From JBEKYD01 sp049511335 (lineage in GTDB: Bacteria > Acidobacteriota > Terriglobia > Bryobacterales > Bryobacteraceae): a stretch of DNA of 64,000 nt. Made by a program: the position numbers and the translations under genes. Under the pieces are notes generated by a model. It was not told where the DNA came from, ran no database searches, and saw nothing but the letters and a program-made list of their open reading frames with translations. This document shows, one piece after another, positions 38,653-47,438 of the stretch (position 1 is its first letter; every line of letters starts with the position of its first letter). The DNA lies in contig JBEKYD010000002.1 of the NCBI GenBank assembly GCA_049511335.1, positions 1-64,000 on the forward strand, in the 5' to 3' direction.

Positions 38653-39052
38653 CGCGAGACTACCATGCGCTGGCCGTCCCGAAAATCACATTCAGACTTC
38701 CTCGACTTATCCTTTCGGCTAGACGTTTCACCTACCTTTGCTGCGTCCATCTCCCGGTAACACCTGCTATCCTCCTGCATCATTACCAATGCGAACTTGT
38801 AGCGCGGAACGCCGGGCGATACTGTCATGGAAGCGCAGGAGCGCAATTCTATAGCGTGCCTCACGCGTCGAGGTATGTTCGTTCCGGCGCCGGCTCGGTG
38901 GCCATCACTACCGAGCCGCGTGCCGAAACGGGGGCTCAAAACGCTCCATAGTTCTCCCCTCGCGGGCGAGGCACCCTCGCCCGTCTTTTCCCCGCCGAAA
39001 CAGCCATTGTGGCGACGGCCGCACGCCGGGTCCGCCACACGAAATAGGGCGA
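38653..39052. other. 400-base gap after the ADOP array, with hairpins
   Basis: No gene is supported. It has a stem CGGCTCGGT/ACCGAGCCG (38891-38899 with 38920-38928) and a terminator-like hairpin at 38963-38983. A minus frame is open here but has no recognisable content. Confidence 0.5.
38963..38989 (+). terminator. Terminator-like hairpin after the ADOP array
   Basis: CGGGCGAGG-CAC-CCTCGCCCG is a nine-base perfect stem followed by TCTTTT. It is one of the few hairpins here with a T-rich tail and could end transcripts from the plus-strand permease array. Confidence 0.55.
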
Positions 39053-40318
39053 TTACCGGGCGCGGCCGGCGCCGTCGAATTCGTGAACGGCGTCGATCAT
39101 CGCCACGATATTTTGCACCGGCGTGCCGGCTTGCACATTGTGAATCGTATTGAAGACGAAGCCGCCGCACGGAGCGAAAATCTCGCATCGGCGCAGCACC
39201 TCTTCGCGCACTTCCGCCGGGGTCCCGAACGGCAGGGTCTTTTGCGTATCCACTCCGCCACCCCAAAAGACCAGGCGCGAGCCGTACGCGCGCTTCAGTT
39301 GCGCGGGGTCCATGCCGGCGGCCGAGCACTGCACCGGGTTGACGATGTCGAAACCCGCTTCAATGAAGCTTTCGAAGAACCTCGCCACGCTGCCGCAGGA
39401 GTGCTTGAAAGTTCGCCACGTGGTATGGGCGTGAATCCAATCGTTCACCCGCTTGTAGTAGGGGAACCACAGTTCGCGGAACGCGGGGACGGAGCAAAAC
39501 GCCGAGGTCTGGGTTCCGAAATCGGCGCCGCACACGAATACGGCATCGACCGCGTTGCCCACGCGCCGGTGGATGCGCTCCAGATTGGCGAGCGCGAACT
39601 CGCACTGCGCCTCGAACACGCGGTGGATGTAATCGCGGCGCGCGCGAGTGGAAACATACCATTCGGCAACGTCGCGGATCCCCTTCGGATGCTTCAGAAA
39701 CGTCGCCGGCACCAGCGCGATATCGCCAAAAGCGGTGCCGCCGAAGTTGGCGGCGATGGCGCGGCCGGTCGAGGCGGCATCGGCCACGCTCGCGGCGAAA
39801 TAGTCGAGATCTTCTGCGCCGACCGGTCCGAACTCCTCGAGATTGTCCCGCGGGTCCAGGCGTTCGTCGTCCAAAGGCGGCTGCCGCACAATGGCGTCGA
39901 AGAACTGGCTGCCTGCCGGCATGCGGCCGCTCGCAGGCGCGGAAAGGTCGCCTTCCGGATAGACCAGGATATCGCCGTTGCCTTCCTCGGTAATGCGGAA
40001 TTCTTCGCTCACCAGGACTTCGAGGCCGCGGAAGTTCCACGGCTTCCAGCGGTCGTTGGGAAAGCCGAACATCGTCGTGCGGGGAGCGACGCCTACCACA
40101 TCGGCGCCGATGGCGTCGAGCAGGTCGGCCTCCAGCAAGCCGAGCATCTGATACGGTTCGTGAACCTTGACCGGCCGTTTCTCCAAACCGTAGTAGTCGC
40201 GCAGCCCGGCCACCGAGCTTACATGCATTCCGCTGACCGGAGTGCTGCCGAAATCGAGCGCCACTCGATCCGGCTGACGGTGGGCCAAAGTTGCCAGAAT
40301 CCGTTCTCGACTGTTCAT
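39053..40318 (-). CDS. UroD-family methyltransferase (first copy)
   Basis: A 421-residue protein of the uroporphyrinogen decarboxylase-like methyltransferase family. It starts MNSRERILATLAHRQPDRVALDFGST, has FKHSCGSVARFFESFIEAGFDIVNPVQCSAAGMDP with the zinc-type His/Cys pattern, and HNVQAGTPVQNI. Such proteins (MtaA/MtbA/CmuA-like) move methyl groups to or from corrinoid proteins. It is close in sequence to the second copy at 43713-44990 and probably stands last in the same operon. The ATG at 40318 is chosen over a start eight codons upstream. Confidence 0.82.
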   Translation of the reverse strand: MNSRERILATLAHRQPDRVALDFGSTPVSGMHVSSVAGLRDYYGLEKRPVKVHEPYQMLGLLEADLLDAIGADVVGVAPRTTMFGFPNDRWKPWNFRGLEVLVSEEFRITEEGNGDILVYPEGDLSAPASGRMPAGSQFFDAIVRQPPLDDERLDPRDNLEEFGPVGAEDLDYFAASVADAASTGRAIAANFGGTAFGDIALVPATFLKHPKGIRDVAEWYVSTRARRDYIHRVFEAQCEFALANLERIHRRVGNAVDAVFVCGADFGTQTSAFCSVPAFRELWFPYYKRVNDWIHAHTTWRTFKHSCGSVARFFESFIEAGFDIVNPVQCSAAGMDPAQLKRAYGSRLVFWGGGVDTQKTLPFGTPAEVREEVLRRCEIFAPCGGFVFNTIHNVQAGTPVQNIVAMIDAVHEFDGAGRAR

Positions 40319-40361
40319 GATTGGCCTCCGAGGCGCGAACAAATCACCAACGTATCCCCGG

Positions 40362-40431
40362 GCAACCGCTCCCTAACGGTCGCGGCTCGGAAACGCACGA
40401 AACCGAGCCGCGACCGTTAGGGAGCGGTTGC
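40362..40431. repeat. Long inverted repeat, 29-base arms
   Basis: Arms 40362-40390 and 40403-40431 are perfect complements of 29 bases with a 12-base loop. The arm sequence (CAACCGCTCCC, then GGTCGCGGCTC) is shared with elements at 3547 and 59168. It lies between the PhyH gene and the first UroD gene, where it may reduce read-through. Confidence 0.8.
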
Positions 40432-40451
40432 TGAATATATAGCCAATAAAG

Positions 40452-41303
40452 TCACCGGTTCGTCTTTTCCGCCAGGCTCGCCGCGCTCGAATCCTTGCCG
40501 GGATCGAGCCACGCGACATCCGACGCATCTTCCTCGAACCGCTTCGCTCCCACTTCCAGAATCATCGCGTCGTCCAGCTTCTCGAGCGGCGTGTAGCGCG
40601 GGTGGTGAGCCTCCTTATAAGGATCGTTGCGCGCCGCGTTGTAACAGCAGATCATCGACCAGCGCGGGTGTTCGGAACGGTTCTGGTCGCTGCGGTGCAA
40701 AAGGTTTGCGTCGAAGAAGATGACGTCGCCCGGCTCCATCTCCACGTAGACTAGCTCCAGGCGTTTCGCCAGCTCGTTCACGCGCTCCAGATCGGCGCCG
40801 GCCTGTTCGCCGGTGAGGACGTGGTCCACCCGTCCCGCCAGGTGCGAGCCCTTCAACACCTGAAGGCAGCCGTTCTCGCGCGTGGCCCGGTCCACCGCGA
40901 TCGAGGCGCTCGTGAGCAGGGGAAAGAGCACCCCATTCTGATACCAGTAGCCGTAATCCTGGTGCCAGGCCCAAGCGCCGCCGACCTTGGGCTCCTTCAT
41001 GATCATCTTGGAGTGGTAGTGGTAAACCTCGCCGCCCAGCAGCGCCTCCGCGGAATCCACCAGCGAGCGGCAGCGGGCGAACATGCCGTAAATGCCGTTG
41101 CCGGGATGGTTCCACAGCGAGAGGCGCACCACCCCGCCCTCATTGTCCGCCTTGCCGTAAGAGTGATCGTCGAGCGCCTTGTCGTCCTTGGCCGAGCGGC
41201 GCAGAAGCTCGATCTCGGCCGCGTCGAACATGCCGCGCACCAGCACGAAACCGTCCTCGCCATATTGCCGCACCTGCTGCCCGCTGAGCGGTCCTTTGGC
41301 CAC
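40452..41303 (-). CDS. Phytanoyl-CoA dioxygenase (PhyH) family protein
   Basis: A 283-residue Fe(II)/2-oxoglutarate oxygenase. The HxD iron ligands are in WHQDYGYWY and the distal His in DANLLHRSDQNRS, with the Arg for 2-oxoglutarate in EHPRWSM. Family members hydroxylate small molecules. In this operon it could oxidise a methylated substrate; the exact substrate is unknown. Confidence 0.82.
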   Translation of the reverse strand: MAKGPLSGQQVRQYGEDGFVLVRGMFDAAEIELLRRSAKDDKALDDHSYGKADNEGGVVRLSLWNHPGNGIYGMFARCRSLVDSAEALLGGEVYHYHSKMIMKEPKVGGAWAWHQDYGYWYQNGVLFPLLTSASIAVDRATRENGCLQVLKGSHLAGRVDHVLTGEQAGADLERVNELAKRLELVYVEMEPGDVIFFDANLLHRSDQNRSEHPRWSMICCYNAARNDPYKEAHHPRYTPLEKLDDAMILEVGAKRFEEDASDVAWLDPGKDSSAASLAEKTNR

Positions 41304-41327
41304 CTGTTTGTCCCCCCGGTCTGTAGT

Positions 41328-42158
41328 TTAGTACCGGATGGCGGCCGCTTGCATCAGCCGGTCGGTGGCGGTATACGCTTCCCTCACCCAGTCGGCGATC
41401 TTCTCGGGCTCGGGCGAATATTCGAGCTCGATGCTCACCGTGCCGTTGAATCCGGTAGCCTTCAGCGCCTCCAGATATGGCGGGAAATCCACCACGCCGC
41501 GGCCCGGAGGCAGGTCGCCGTGCTTGGTTCCGTCGCAATCGGAAAAATGAACGTGGGCGATGCGTCCAGCCAAACCGGCCAGCTCGGCTGGCGCGGTGTG
41601 AGCCAGCGCAAGGTGCGAAACGTCGACATTGGCCTTCACCGCGGGATGCCCCACGTCGTCGAGAAAGCGAACCATCTTCGGCAGATCGTTCACCAGCGAA
41701 AGCTGAAAAGGCTCCAGTTCCAGGGCCACTTCCAGGCCGAGCCTCGCGGCGTAATCGCCCAACTCGCGGACATGTTCCACCGCCCAATTCCACTGCGCGA
41801 TGGGCGCGATCACTTCCTGCTGCCAGATGTATTCGCCAAGCACCAGGAGCAGGTTGCGGCCCTCCAGCTCATAGGCCAGATCGAGGTAAGCCTTGGCGCG
41901 CGCGACATGAAAGCGCCGCACCGGAGTGTTGAAATCGGCGATGCCGAGGGCGCAGCAGACCGTCGACACTACCGGCAGCTTTACCTCCCGGCAGGTATCT
42001 TTGATCAGCCGTCTTTGACGGATGTCGATCTCCGTCGGATCGTCGAAAATATCGATGGTATCGAAGCCGATCTCCTTCGTCAGACGGATTCCCTCCGCCG
42101 TTCCCACCGGCGAGCCCAGCCACGCCGAGTTGATAAGCCCAAGTTTCATGGTTGGCAT
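41328..42158 (-). CDS. Sugar phosphate isomerase/epimerase family protein
   Basis: A 276-residue TIM barrel of the xylose-isomerase-like/AP endonuclease 2 superfamily: FDTIDIFDDPTEID, VALELEPFQLSL, ANVDVSHLALA, HVHFSDCDGTKHGDLPPGRGVVDF and GTVSIELEYSPEPE. Metal-binding Glu, Asp and His residues are seen. Role in the operon is unknown; it probably handles a sugar or cyclitol released from the methylated substrate. Spaced 24 bases from the PhyH gene. Confidence 0.78.
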   Translation of the reverse strand: MPTMKLGLINSAWLGSPVGTAEGIRLTKEIGFDTIDIFDDPTEIDIRQRRLIKDTCREVKLPVVSTVCCALGIADFNTPVRRFHVARAKAYLDLAYELEGRNLLLVLGEYIWQQEVIAPIAQWNWAVEHVRELGDYAARLGLEVALELEPFQLSLVNDLPKMVRFLDDVGHPAVKANVDVSHLALAHTAPAELAGLAGRIAHVHFSDCDGTKHGDLPPGRGVVDFPPYLEALKATGFNGTVSIELEYSPEPEKIADWVREAYTATDRLMQAAAIRY

Positions 42159-42180
42159 TCTCCTCTCAGTAAAACCGAGT

Positions 42181-42240
42181 TGTCAGTTGTCAGTAGCCGC
42201 CGTTACTGTCTACTGACAACTGATAACTGACAACTGATAA
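42181..42240. repeat. CAGTTGTCAGT-type simple repeat
   Basis: The plus strand reads TGTCAGTTGTCAGT, then ACTGACAACTGATAACTGAC, and so on. It forms imperfect inverted and direct copies of the motif seen at 32136. The end of the homocysteine methyltransferase gene runs into it. Confidence 0.55.
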
Positions 42241-43088
42241 CTTCTCTCCTTCACTAATGCCCGAATGAAATCTTGCGTGGACCCGCAGCAACCGCCGATA
42301 AACGAAGCTCCTGCATCCCGCAGGGCGCCGTAATGCGACGCGAAAAATTCCGCCGAAGTGGCATAGCTCACGGCGCTTCCCTCCATCTTCGGCAAGCCGG
42401 CGTTCGGCTTGATCCAGATGGGGAGGTCGCAGGCGGCGTGCAACCGCCTGCAAAGGGGAGCGGCATACTCCACGCCAACGCCGCAGTTGGCGCCGACGCC
42501 ATCGGCTCCCGCTTCCTGCATTGCCGCGGCCACCGCCTCGGGAGTCGCGCCCATCATGGTGCGGTCCTTGTTTTTGCCGGAATCGAACGCGAAGGAAACG
42601 ATCGCCGGCAGGCCAGTACTTTTGGCGGCGGCCACAGCCAGGCGGGCCTCTTCGATATCGCTCATCGTCTCGATCAGCAGAGCGTCGGCTCCGGCCGCCG
42701 CCAGCGCCGCGGCCTGGCCGGCAAAAGCGGCGCTCACCGCCTCGCTGCCGATCTCGCCCGCCATCAGCATTTTGCCGGTCGGGCCCATGGAAGCAAACAC
42801 CAGCACCCGTCCCTCGGCCGCGCGTTTCGAGATGGCGACGCCGGCGCGATTGATCGCCTCCAGATCGCCGTCCATGGCGGCCGCGTTGGCGCGAAACGTG
42901 TTGGTGAGGATGACCTGGCTGCCCGCCTCCACGTACCCGCGCGCCACCGCTTCCACCCGGTCGGGATGCGTCAGATTCCAGGTGTCCGGCGGCGCGCCCG
43001 GCTCGAGACCTTGCGCTTGCAACTGGGTTCCCCAGGCGCCGTCCGTGATCAGCAGACCTCCGGCCAGCCACTCGCCCAGACGGCTCAC
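42210..43088 (-). CDS. Homocysteine S-methyltransferase
   Basis: A 292-residue protein with the MetH/BHMT N-terminal barrel: GLLITDGAWGTQLQAQGL, NTFRANAAAM, GANCGVGVEYAAPLCRR and GGCCGSTQDFI, whose Cys residues bind the zinc that activates homocysteine. It would accept a methyl group from the corrinoid protein to form methionine. The GTG start overlaps the corrinoid gene stop (GTGA at 43085-43088). Its last 11 residues (RSYQLSVISCQ) are encoded by the CAGTTGTCAGT repeat, so the natural end may be earlier. Confidence 0.85.
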   Translation of the reverse strand: MSRLGEWLAGGLLITDGAWGTQLQAQGLEPGAPPDTWNLTHPDRVEAVARGYVEAGSQVILTNTFRANAAAMDGDLEAINRAGVAISKRAAEGRVLVFASMGPTGKMLMAGEIGSEAVSAAFAGQAAALAAAGADALLIETMSDIEEARLAVAAAKSTGLPAIVSFAFDSGKNKDRTMMGATPEAVAAAMQEAGADGVGANCGVGVEYAAPLCRRLHAACDLPIWIKPNAGLPKMEGSAVSYATSAEFFASHYGALRDAGASFIGGCCGSTQDFIRALVKERSYQLSVISCQ

Positions 43089-43720
43089 GCGGCTACCAGC
43101 TTGCGCGCCAGCGCCACCGCGGTCGCGGCGCTTTCGCCGTAGCCGTCGGCTCCAATCGATTCGGCGTACTGCTGGGTGACTGGCGCGCCCCCCACCATGA
43201 TTTTTACCTTGTCTCGCAGTCCGGCGCTGCGGAAGGCTTCGACTACTGCCTTCATGGCGGGCATCGTCACCGTAAGCAGCGCCGATAGCGCCAGGATGTT
43301 GGCATTGCCTTTGGCGACCGCGTCGATGAAGCGTTCCGGCGCCACGTCGGCGCCCAAGTCGATCACCTCGAAGCCGCCGCCCTCCAGCATGGCCGCCACC
43401 AGGTTCTTGCCGATATCGTGGAGGTCGCCCTTCACCGTGCCAATCACCACGCGTCCCGCCGGCTCGGCGCCGGACGCCGCCAGCAACGGCCGGAGTATGT
43501 CCATCGAAGCCTTCATGGCGCGGGCCGAAAGCAACATCTCGGGCACAAAGTACTCTTCGCACTCGAAACGCCGCCCCACCTCGTCCATCGCGGGCACAAG
43601 GTATCCGGTCACAATGGTGAGCGGCGGCGACCCGGCGGCCAGCGCGGTTTGGGTCGCCGCGGCCGCGGCTTTCCAGTTTCCTTCGATCACGGCTTGGTGC
43701 AGGTTCTCTAGATCAGGCAT
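43085..43720 (-). CDS. Corrinoid (B12-binding) methyl-carrier protein
   Basis: A 211-residue protein with an N-terminal helical cap (PDLENLHQAVIEGNWKAAAAATQTAL) and a C-terminal Rossmann domain carrying KGDLHDIGKNLV, the DxHxxG cobalamin-lower-ligand motif of MtaC/MtbC/MetH. It should carry the methyl group between a UroD-type methyltransferase and the homocysteine methyltransferase. The ATG at 43720 overlaps the upstream UroD gene by eight bases. Confidence 0.88.
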   Translation of the reverse strand: MPDLENLHQAVIEGNWKAAAAATQTALAAGSPPLTIVTGYLVPAMDEVGRRFECEEYFVPEMLLSARAMKASMDILRPLLAASGAEPAGRVVIGTVKGDLHDIGKNLVAAMLEGGGFEVIDLGADVAPERFIDAVAKGNANILALSALLTVTMPAMKAVVEAFRSAGLRDKVKIMVGGAPVTQQYAESIGADGYGESAATAVALARKLVAA

Positions 43721-44990
43721 GCGTAACTCCGTTGAATTCGTGGACGGCATCCAGCATGGCCACCATGTTGGCCACCGGGGTGCCGGCTTGCAGGTTATGA
43801 ATCGAGTTGAACACGAACCCGCCGCCGGGTGCGAAGATCTCGCAGCGGCGCAAGACTTCCTCCCGCACCTGGCTCGGCGTGCCGAAAGGCAGGGTCTTTT
43901 GCGTGTCCACGCCCCCGCCCCAGAACACCAGGCGCGAGCCGTACTTGCGCTTCAACTCGGCCGGGTCCATGCCCGCCGCCGAGCACTGCACCGGGTTCAT
44001 CACGTCGAAACCGGCCTCGATGAAGCTCTCAAAGAAACGCTCCACGCTGCCGCAGGAATGTTTGAAACATTTCCAGGTTGTATGCGTGTGCACCCAGTCG
44101 TTGATGCGCTTGTAGTACGGGAACCAAAGCTCACGAAAGGTGGCGACCGAGCAGAATGCCGAGGTCTGCGTGCCGAAATCGGTGCCGCAGACGTACATGC
44201 AGTCAATCGTGTTGCCGATGCGGGCGTGAATTCGCGCCAGGTTCTCGAGCGCAATTTCGCACTGGCGCTCGAAGACGCGGTGGATGTAGCCGCGCCGCGT
44301 GCGCGTGGACATGTACCACTCGGCGACGTCACGGATGCCTTTGGGGTTCTTCAGGCCCGGCCCCGGCACCAGGGCGACATCGCCGAAACCCGTGCCGCCA
44401 AACGATGCCGCCACACCGTAGCCGCTCGCTGCCGCGGCCCGCGCGGAGCGCTCCAGGTGGTCCAGGTCTTCGCCGGAAACGGCGCCGAATTCCTCCAGGT
44501 TGTCCGCCGGATCGAGCTTGTCTTCGTCGATTTCCGGCTGCCTGATAATGGTGTCGAAGAAGGCGCTACCCAGCGGCATGCGCCCGCTCGGCGCGGCGGT
44601 TTCGTCGCCCTCGGGATAAATCAAAATGTCGCCGTTCTGCTCCGTCCGTGTGCGAAAGTCGACGGGCACCAGCACGTCCAACCCGCGGAAATTCCACTCT
44701 TTCCAGGCGGTCGAAGGCAGGCCGAATTTCGCCTTGCGCGGAAACACGCCGACCACATCGAGCCCCATGGCGGCGCGCAGATCGTCGTCCACATAGCCCA
44801 GCATCTGCCCGGGCTCGTGCACTTTTACCGGCCCCTTGGGCAGCCCGTAGTAGTCGCGCAGCTCCGCCACGCAACTGACATGAATGCCGGTCACCGAGGT
44901 GCCCCCAAAATCCAATGGAACCCGATCCGGCTCGCGGTGCTCCAGGGCGTTGCGCAACCTCTCTCGCGATGAGACGCTAGTTTGGCTCAA
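43713..44990 (-). CDS. UroD-family methyltransferase (second copy)
   Basis: A 425-residue UroD-type methyltransferase very similar to the one at 39053-40318: SRERLRNALEHREPDRVPLDFGGT, FKHSCGSVERFFESFIEAGFDVMNPVQCSAAGMDP and HNLQAGTPVANM. It opens the operon and is translationally linked to the corrinoid protein. Two closely related copies may handle different methyl donors or act on opposite sides of the corrinoid protein. Confidence 0.85.
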   Translation of the reverse strand: MSQTSVSSRERLRNALEHREPDRVPLDFGGTSVTGIHVSCVAELRDYYGLPKGPVKVHEPGQMLGYVDDDLRAAMGLDVVGVFPRKAKFGLPSTAWKEWNFRGLDVLVPVDFRTRTEQNGDILIYPEGDETAAPSGRMPLGSAFFDTIIRQPEIDEDKLDPADNLEEFGAVSGEDLDHLERSARAAAASGYGVAASFGGTGFGDVALVPGPGLKNPKGIRDVAEWYMSTRTRRGYIHRVFERQCEIALENLARIHARIGNTIDCMYVCGTDFGTQTSAFCSVATFRELWFPYYKRINDWVHTHTTWKCFKHSCGSVERFFESFIEAGFDVMNPVQCSAAGMDPAELKRKYGSRLVFWGGGVDTQKTLPFGTPSQVREEVLRRCEIFAPGGGFVFNSIHNLQAGTPVANMVAMLDAVHEFNGVTHA

Positions 44991-45002
44991 AGGCGATTTA
45001 TA

Positions 45003-45380
45003 TCACGCTGCACCGCCGCGCGTGCGGTGGGATCGTGGAAGGGCAAACTTTGCACTTCGTTCGATCACTCGGACCCAAAGATATTGGTTGAAGCGGTCTG
45101 GGTCAGCTCCTGCACCCGGCGCCTTCAACTCGGCGTACCCGGCCAGGAGCTTGTCCGTCAGAACAGCGTAATCGGGTTTGCCCACGCGGCCTGGCACGGG
45201 GAATTCTCCCTTGGTGACCACATCGGGTCCGATCGCCGCACCGGCCTCTTGCAGGAAGAGCTCGAAAGGGCCCCTCAACTGGTCTTCCGGTTCGCCAGCC
45301 GCCAGACCCGCCGTCTTCCTGGTGACCGCGGCGCCGAATGCTCGAAGCGCGTGGAGGACTCCCTCAACGACCTTGTTCAC
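45003..45380 (-). pseudogene. Restriction-modification enzyme, N-terminal fragment
   Basis: About 125 residues with a PD-(D/E)xK-like motif: GKPDYAVLTDKLLAGYAELKAPGAGADPDRFNQYL. This segment opens type ISP/IIG enzymes or DNA methylases that carry an N-terminal nuclease. After FNQYL the sequence no longer fits and ends in RGGAA, so more than 800 residues are lost. The GTG at 45380 has AGGAGG just upstream. Whether the stub is expressed is unknown. It lies 12 bases upstream of the corrinoid operon. Confidence 0.55.
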
Positions 45381-45515
45381 TACACCTCCTATTGGAACGG
45401 ATCTGACGCCCAACACCGGATTGTACTGTAGGGCGTTGGGGTCAGGGAACGTCCGTGCTCGGCCGCTCGCTATCAAAGCGCGCCATGCTGCCGGAACCCT
45501 TCGGCACCGCCGGCA

Positions 45516-45824
45516 CTACGGGCTGTGCATTGTTGTGCACTCGGGGACGTACCGTGTGATGGTGAGCTCACGCGCCTGCTTTCGCGTCCTCGCCACGTCG
45601 AAGGCAAGCTGCATCCGCAGAAGATGGTCCATGTCCGGACCAAATGCCTTTTCGATACGCAGCGCCATTTCCGGCGTCAGCGCGGCCTTGCCTCGCAGAA
45701 GGTCGGAGAGCGTGGCTCGCCGCACTTTCAGGACCCCCGCCGCCTTCGAAACGTTGAGGCCGAGCGGCTCGATGATTTCGGTTCTGATCAGGTCGCCCGG
45801 ATGGGGCGGGTTCTTCATAGGCAT
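45516..45824 (-). CDS. higA: HigA-type antitoxin without a visible toxin
   Basis: A 102-residue XRE-type helix-turn-helix protein of the HigA addiction-module group: PPHPGDLIRTEIIEPLGLNVSKAAGVLKVRRATLSDLLRGKAALTPEMALRIEKAFG. GGAGG precedes the ATG at 45824. HigB normally lies directly upstream, but that space holds only its promoter. It may act on a distant toxin or as a simple repressor. Confidence 0.75.
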   Translation of the reverse strand: MPMKNPPHPGDLIRTEIIEPLGLNVSKAAGVLKVRRATLSDLLRGKAALTPEMALRIEKAFGPDMDHLLRMQLAFDVARTRKQARELTITRYVPECTTMHSP

Positions 45825-45862
45825 CGCAAGCCTCCGCATCTCATCCCTTCGCCATTCCAGTA

Positions 45863-45888
45863 TGTACGGTTACACCGTACACAGTCAA
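45863..45888 (-). promoter_or_regulatory. Operator/promoter of higA
   Basis: TGTACGGT-TAC-ACCGTACA (45863-45881) is an eight-base perfect palindrome. It overlaps a minus-strand promoter with TTGACT (complement of 45883-45888) as -35 and a TACATACT-like -10 about 16 to 18 bases on. The position 39 bases before the higA start fits autorepression. Confidence 0.6.
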
Positions 45889-45905
45889 GGGCCGTCGATG
45901 GGCCT

Positions 45906-47324
45906 TCAGTGCAGCCCGGCCGCCCCGCGCACCGAATCCATCAGCTTGGCCGGATCGTAACCGGCGCCGTCTTTGAATACCAGCTTGACCTTCTCGATGT
46001 CGGCGATATGCGCCGCCGGATTGCCGTCCAGCACCACTAAGTCCGCCTGCTTGCCGGCCGCGATGGCGCCGATCCGCGCGCTTTCTCCCAAGAACCCGGC
46101 CGCGTTCGACGTGGCGATGCGAATCGCTTCGAGCGGCGTGAAGCCGCCTTCCACCAAGATCTCCAGATTGCGTTGATCGGCAAATCCCGCCAGCGCGCCA
46201 CCGTTGCCCGTAGGGTCGGCGCCCGTCATCAGTAGCCCGCCGGCTTTGACGAAAGCCATTTCGAATTCCAGCTCCTTGTGCAGTTGCGCTAGCGCTGGCG
46301 AATCCGCGCCGCCGCGCGCCCGTGCCCGCGAACCCAGGTAGCTGATGGCCGCTTCCGGATTCACCGCATCCAGAAATCGCTGTGCTAATGGGGGCCTGCT
46401 GCCGTCGAACGCTTCGAACACTGCCAGTGTCGAAGTGATCGCGACATGGTGCGCCACCAGGTCGGCGATCGTCTCCTTCAGCGGCGCGCTGTTCATGTCG
46501 AGCCCCGCCATTTCGCCGCGAGTCACTGCCTGGGGCGGACACACGTCGGGTTGCTTGCCGGGATGAAACTCCGTGTCCACCAGCAGCCCGTGTTCCAGGT
46601 TATCGATGCCGAGGGCCGCCGCCTCTCGAAAACCCACCGAGCACAAATGACCGGTCACCTTAATCCCGTGCCGGTGCGCGGCATCGATCGCCGCCTTCAG
46701 CTCGGCGCGCGTGATGTTCATGTACGCCTTGAAGGACGTGACTCCTTCGGCCGCCCAGTAATCCACCGTGCGCACTGCGTCGTCCGGACCCGTGAGCTCG
46801 TGCATCTGCGCCGCGAAACTGCCCGGCCCTTCCAGGTACGGCCCGGTAACGAAGAGCTTCGGTCCCGGCATTCGCCCGCTGTCGATGAGCCGCTTCACGT
46901 TGAGATCGGTGTAGGGCTCGAGGCTCCCTCCCGTGCGCGCTGTCGTAATGCCGCTGGCGAGGTACAGCCGCGGAAAGCTGAACGCCTGCTCGTTGTACAT
47001 AGGGATGCCGCCGCCCGAGGGATAGAAAAGGTGCTCATGCATTCCCACCAGCCCCGGTATAACGGTTGCGCCGCCCAGGTCCAGCACCTGCGCCCCGGCC
47101 GGCGTCTCCGTGGACGCGAAAGGCCCCACCGCGGCGATCTTGCCGCGATCGATCACCAACGTCTGGTCCTCCGCCGGCGCCGCGCCGGTCCCATCGATCA
47201 CGCGCACGTGCAGCAACGCCACCACCGGTGCATCGACACTCAGAAATGGCTTGATGCCGGGCGTGAACGCATTCTGCGCCGAAGCTGCGCCAGCCAACAG
47301 TAGTAAAAGAGAGATCGCCTTCAC
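45906..47324 (-). CDS. Secreted amidohydrolase
   Basis: A 472-residue metal-dependent hydrolase with a signal peptide (MKAISLLLLLAGAASAQ). The metal-site motif is GLVGMHEHLFYPSGGG, with VTGHLCSVGFREAAALGIDNLEHG and TGADPTGNGG later, and AGKQADLVVLDGNP typical of imidazolonepropionase-like amidohydrolases. It probably cleaves amides or cyclic peptides in the periplasm. The substrate is unknown. Confidence 0.8.
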   Translation of the reverse strand: MKAISLLLLLAGAASAQNAFTPGIKPFLSVDAPVVALLHVRVIDGTGAAPAEDQTLVIDRGKIAAVGPFASTETPAGAQVLDLGGATVIPGLVGMHEHLFYPSGGGIPMYNEQAFSFPRLYLASGITTARTGGSLEPYTDLNVKRLIDSGRMPGPKLFVTGPYLEGPGSFAAQMHELTGPDDAVRTVDYWAAEGVTSFKAYMNITRAELKAAIDAAHRHGIKVTGHLCSVGFREAAALGIDNLEHGLLVDTEFHPGKQPDVCPPQAVTRGEMAGLDMNSAPLKETIADLVAHHVAITSTLAVFEAFDGSRPPLAQRFLDAVNPEAAISYLGSRARARGGADSPALAQLHKELEFEMAFVKAGGLLMTGADPTGNGGALAGFADQRNLEILVEGGFTPLEAIRIATSNAAGFLGESARIGAIAAGKQADLVVLDGNPAAHIADIEKVKLVFKDGAGYDPAKLMDSVRGAAGLH

Positions 47325-47438
47325 AGCGTAATTATACGCGGGACTTTCGTGGTGCGGGCTGTCAAGCCTGCAGAGCCGAGAGTCATCTTGGCTTTTCTTC
47401 TTAGGGAAGCCGCGACGTAGGTGAACGCTCCCGCCTTC

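Noticed and set aside
42181..42240. Repeat as a cobalamin riboswitch for the corrinoid operon
   Set aside because: It is inside the operon, simple in sequence and lacks the B12-box; no riboswitch was recognised before 44990 either.
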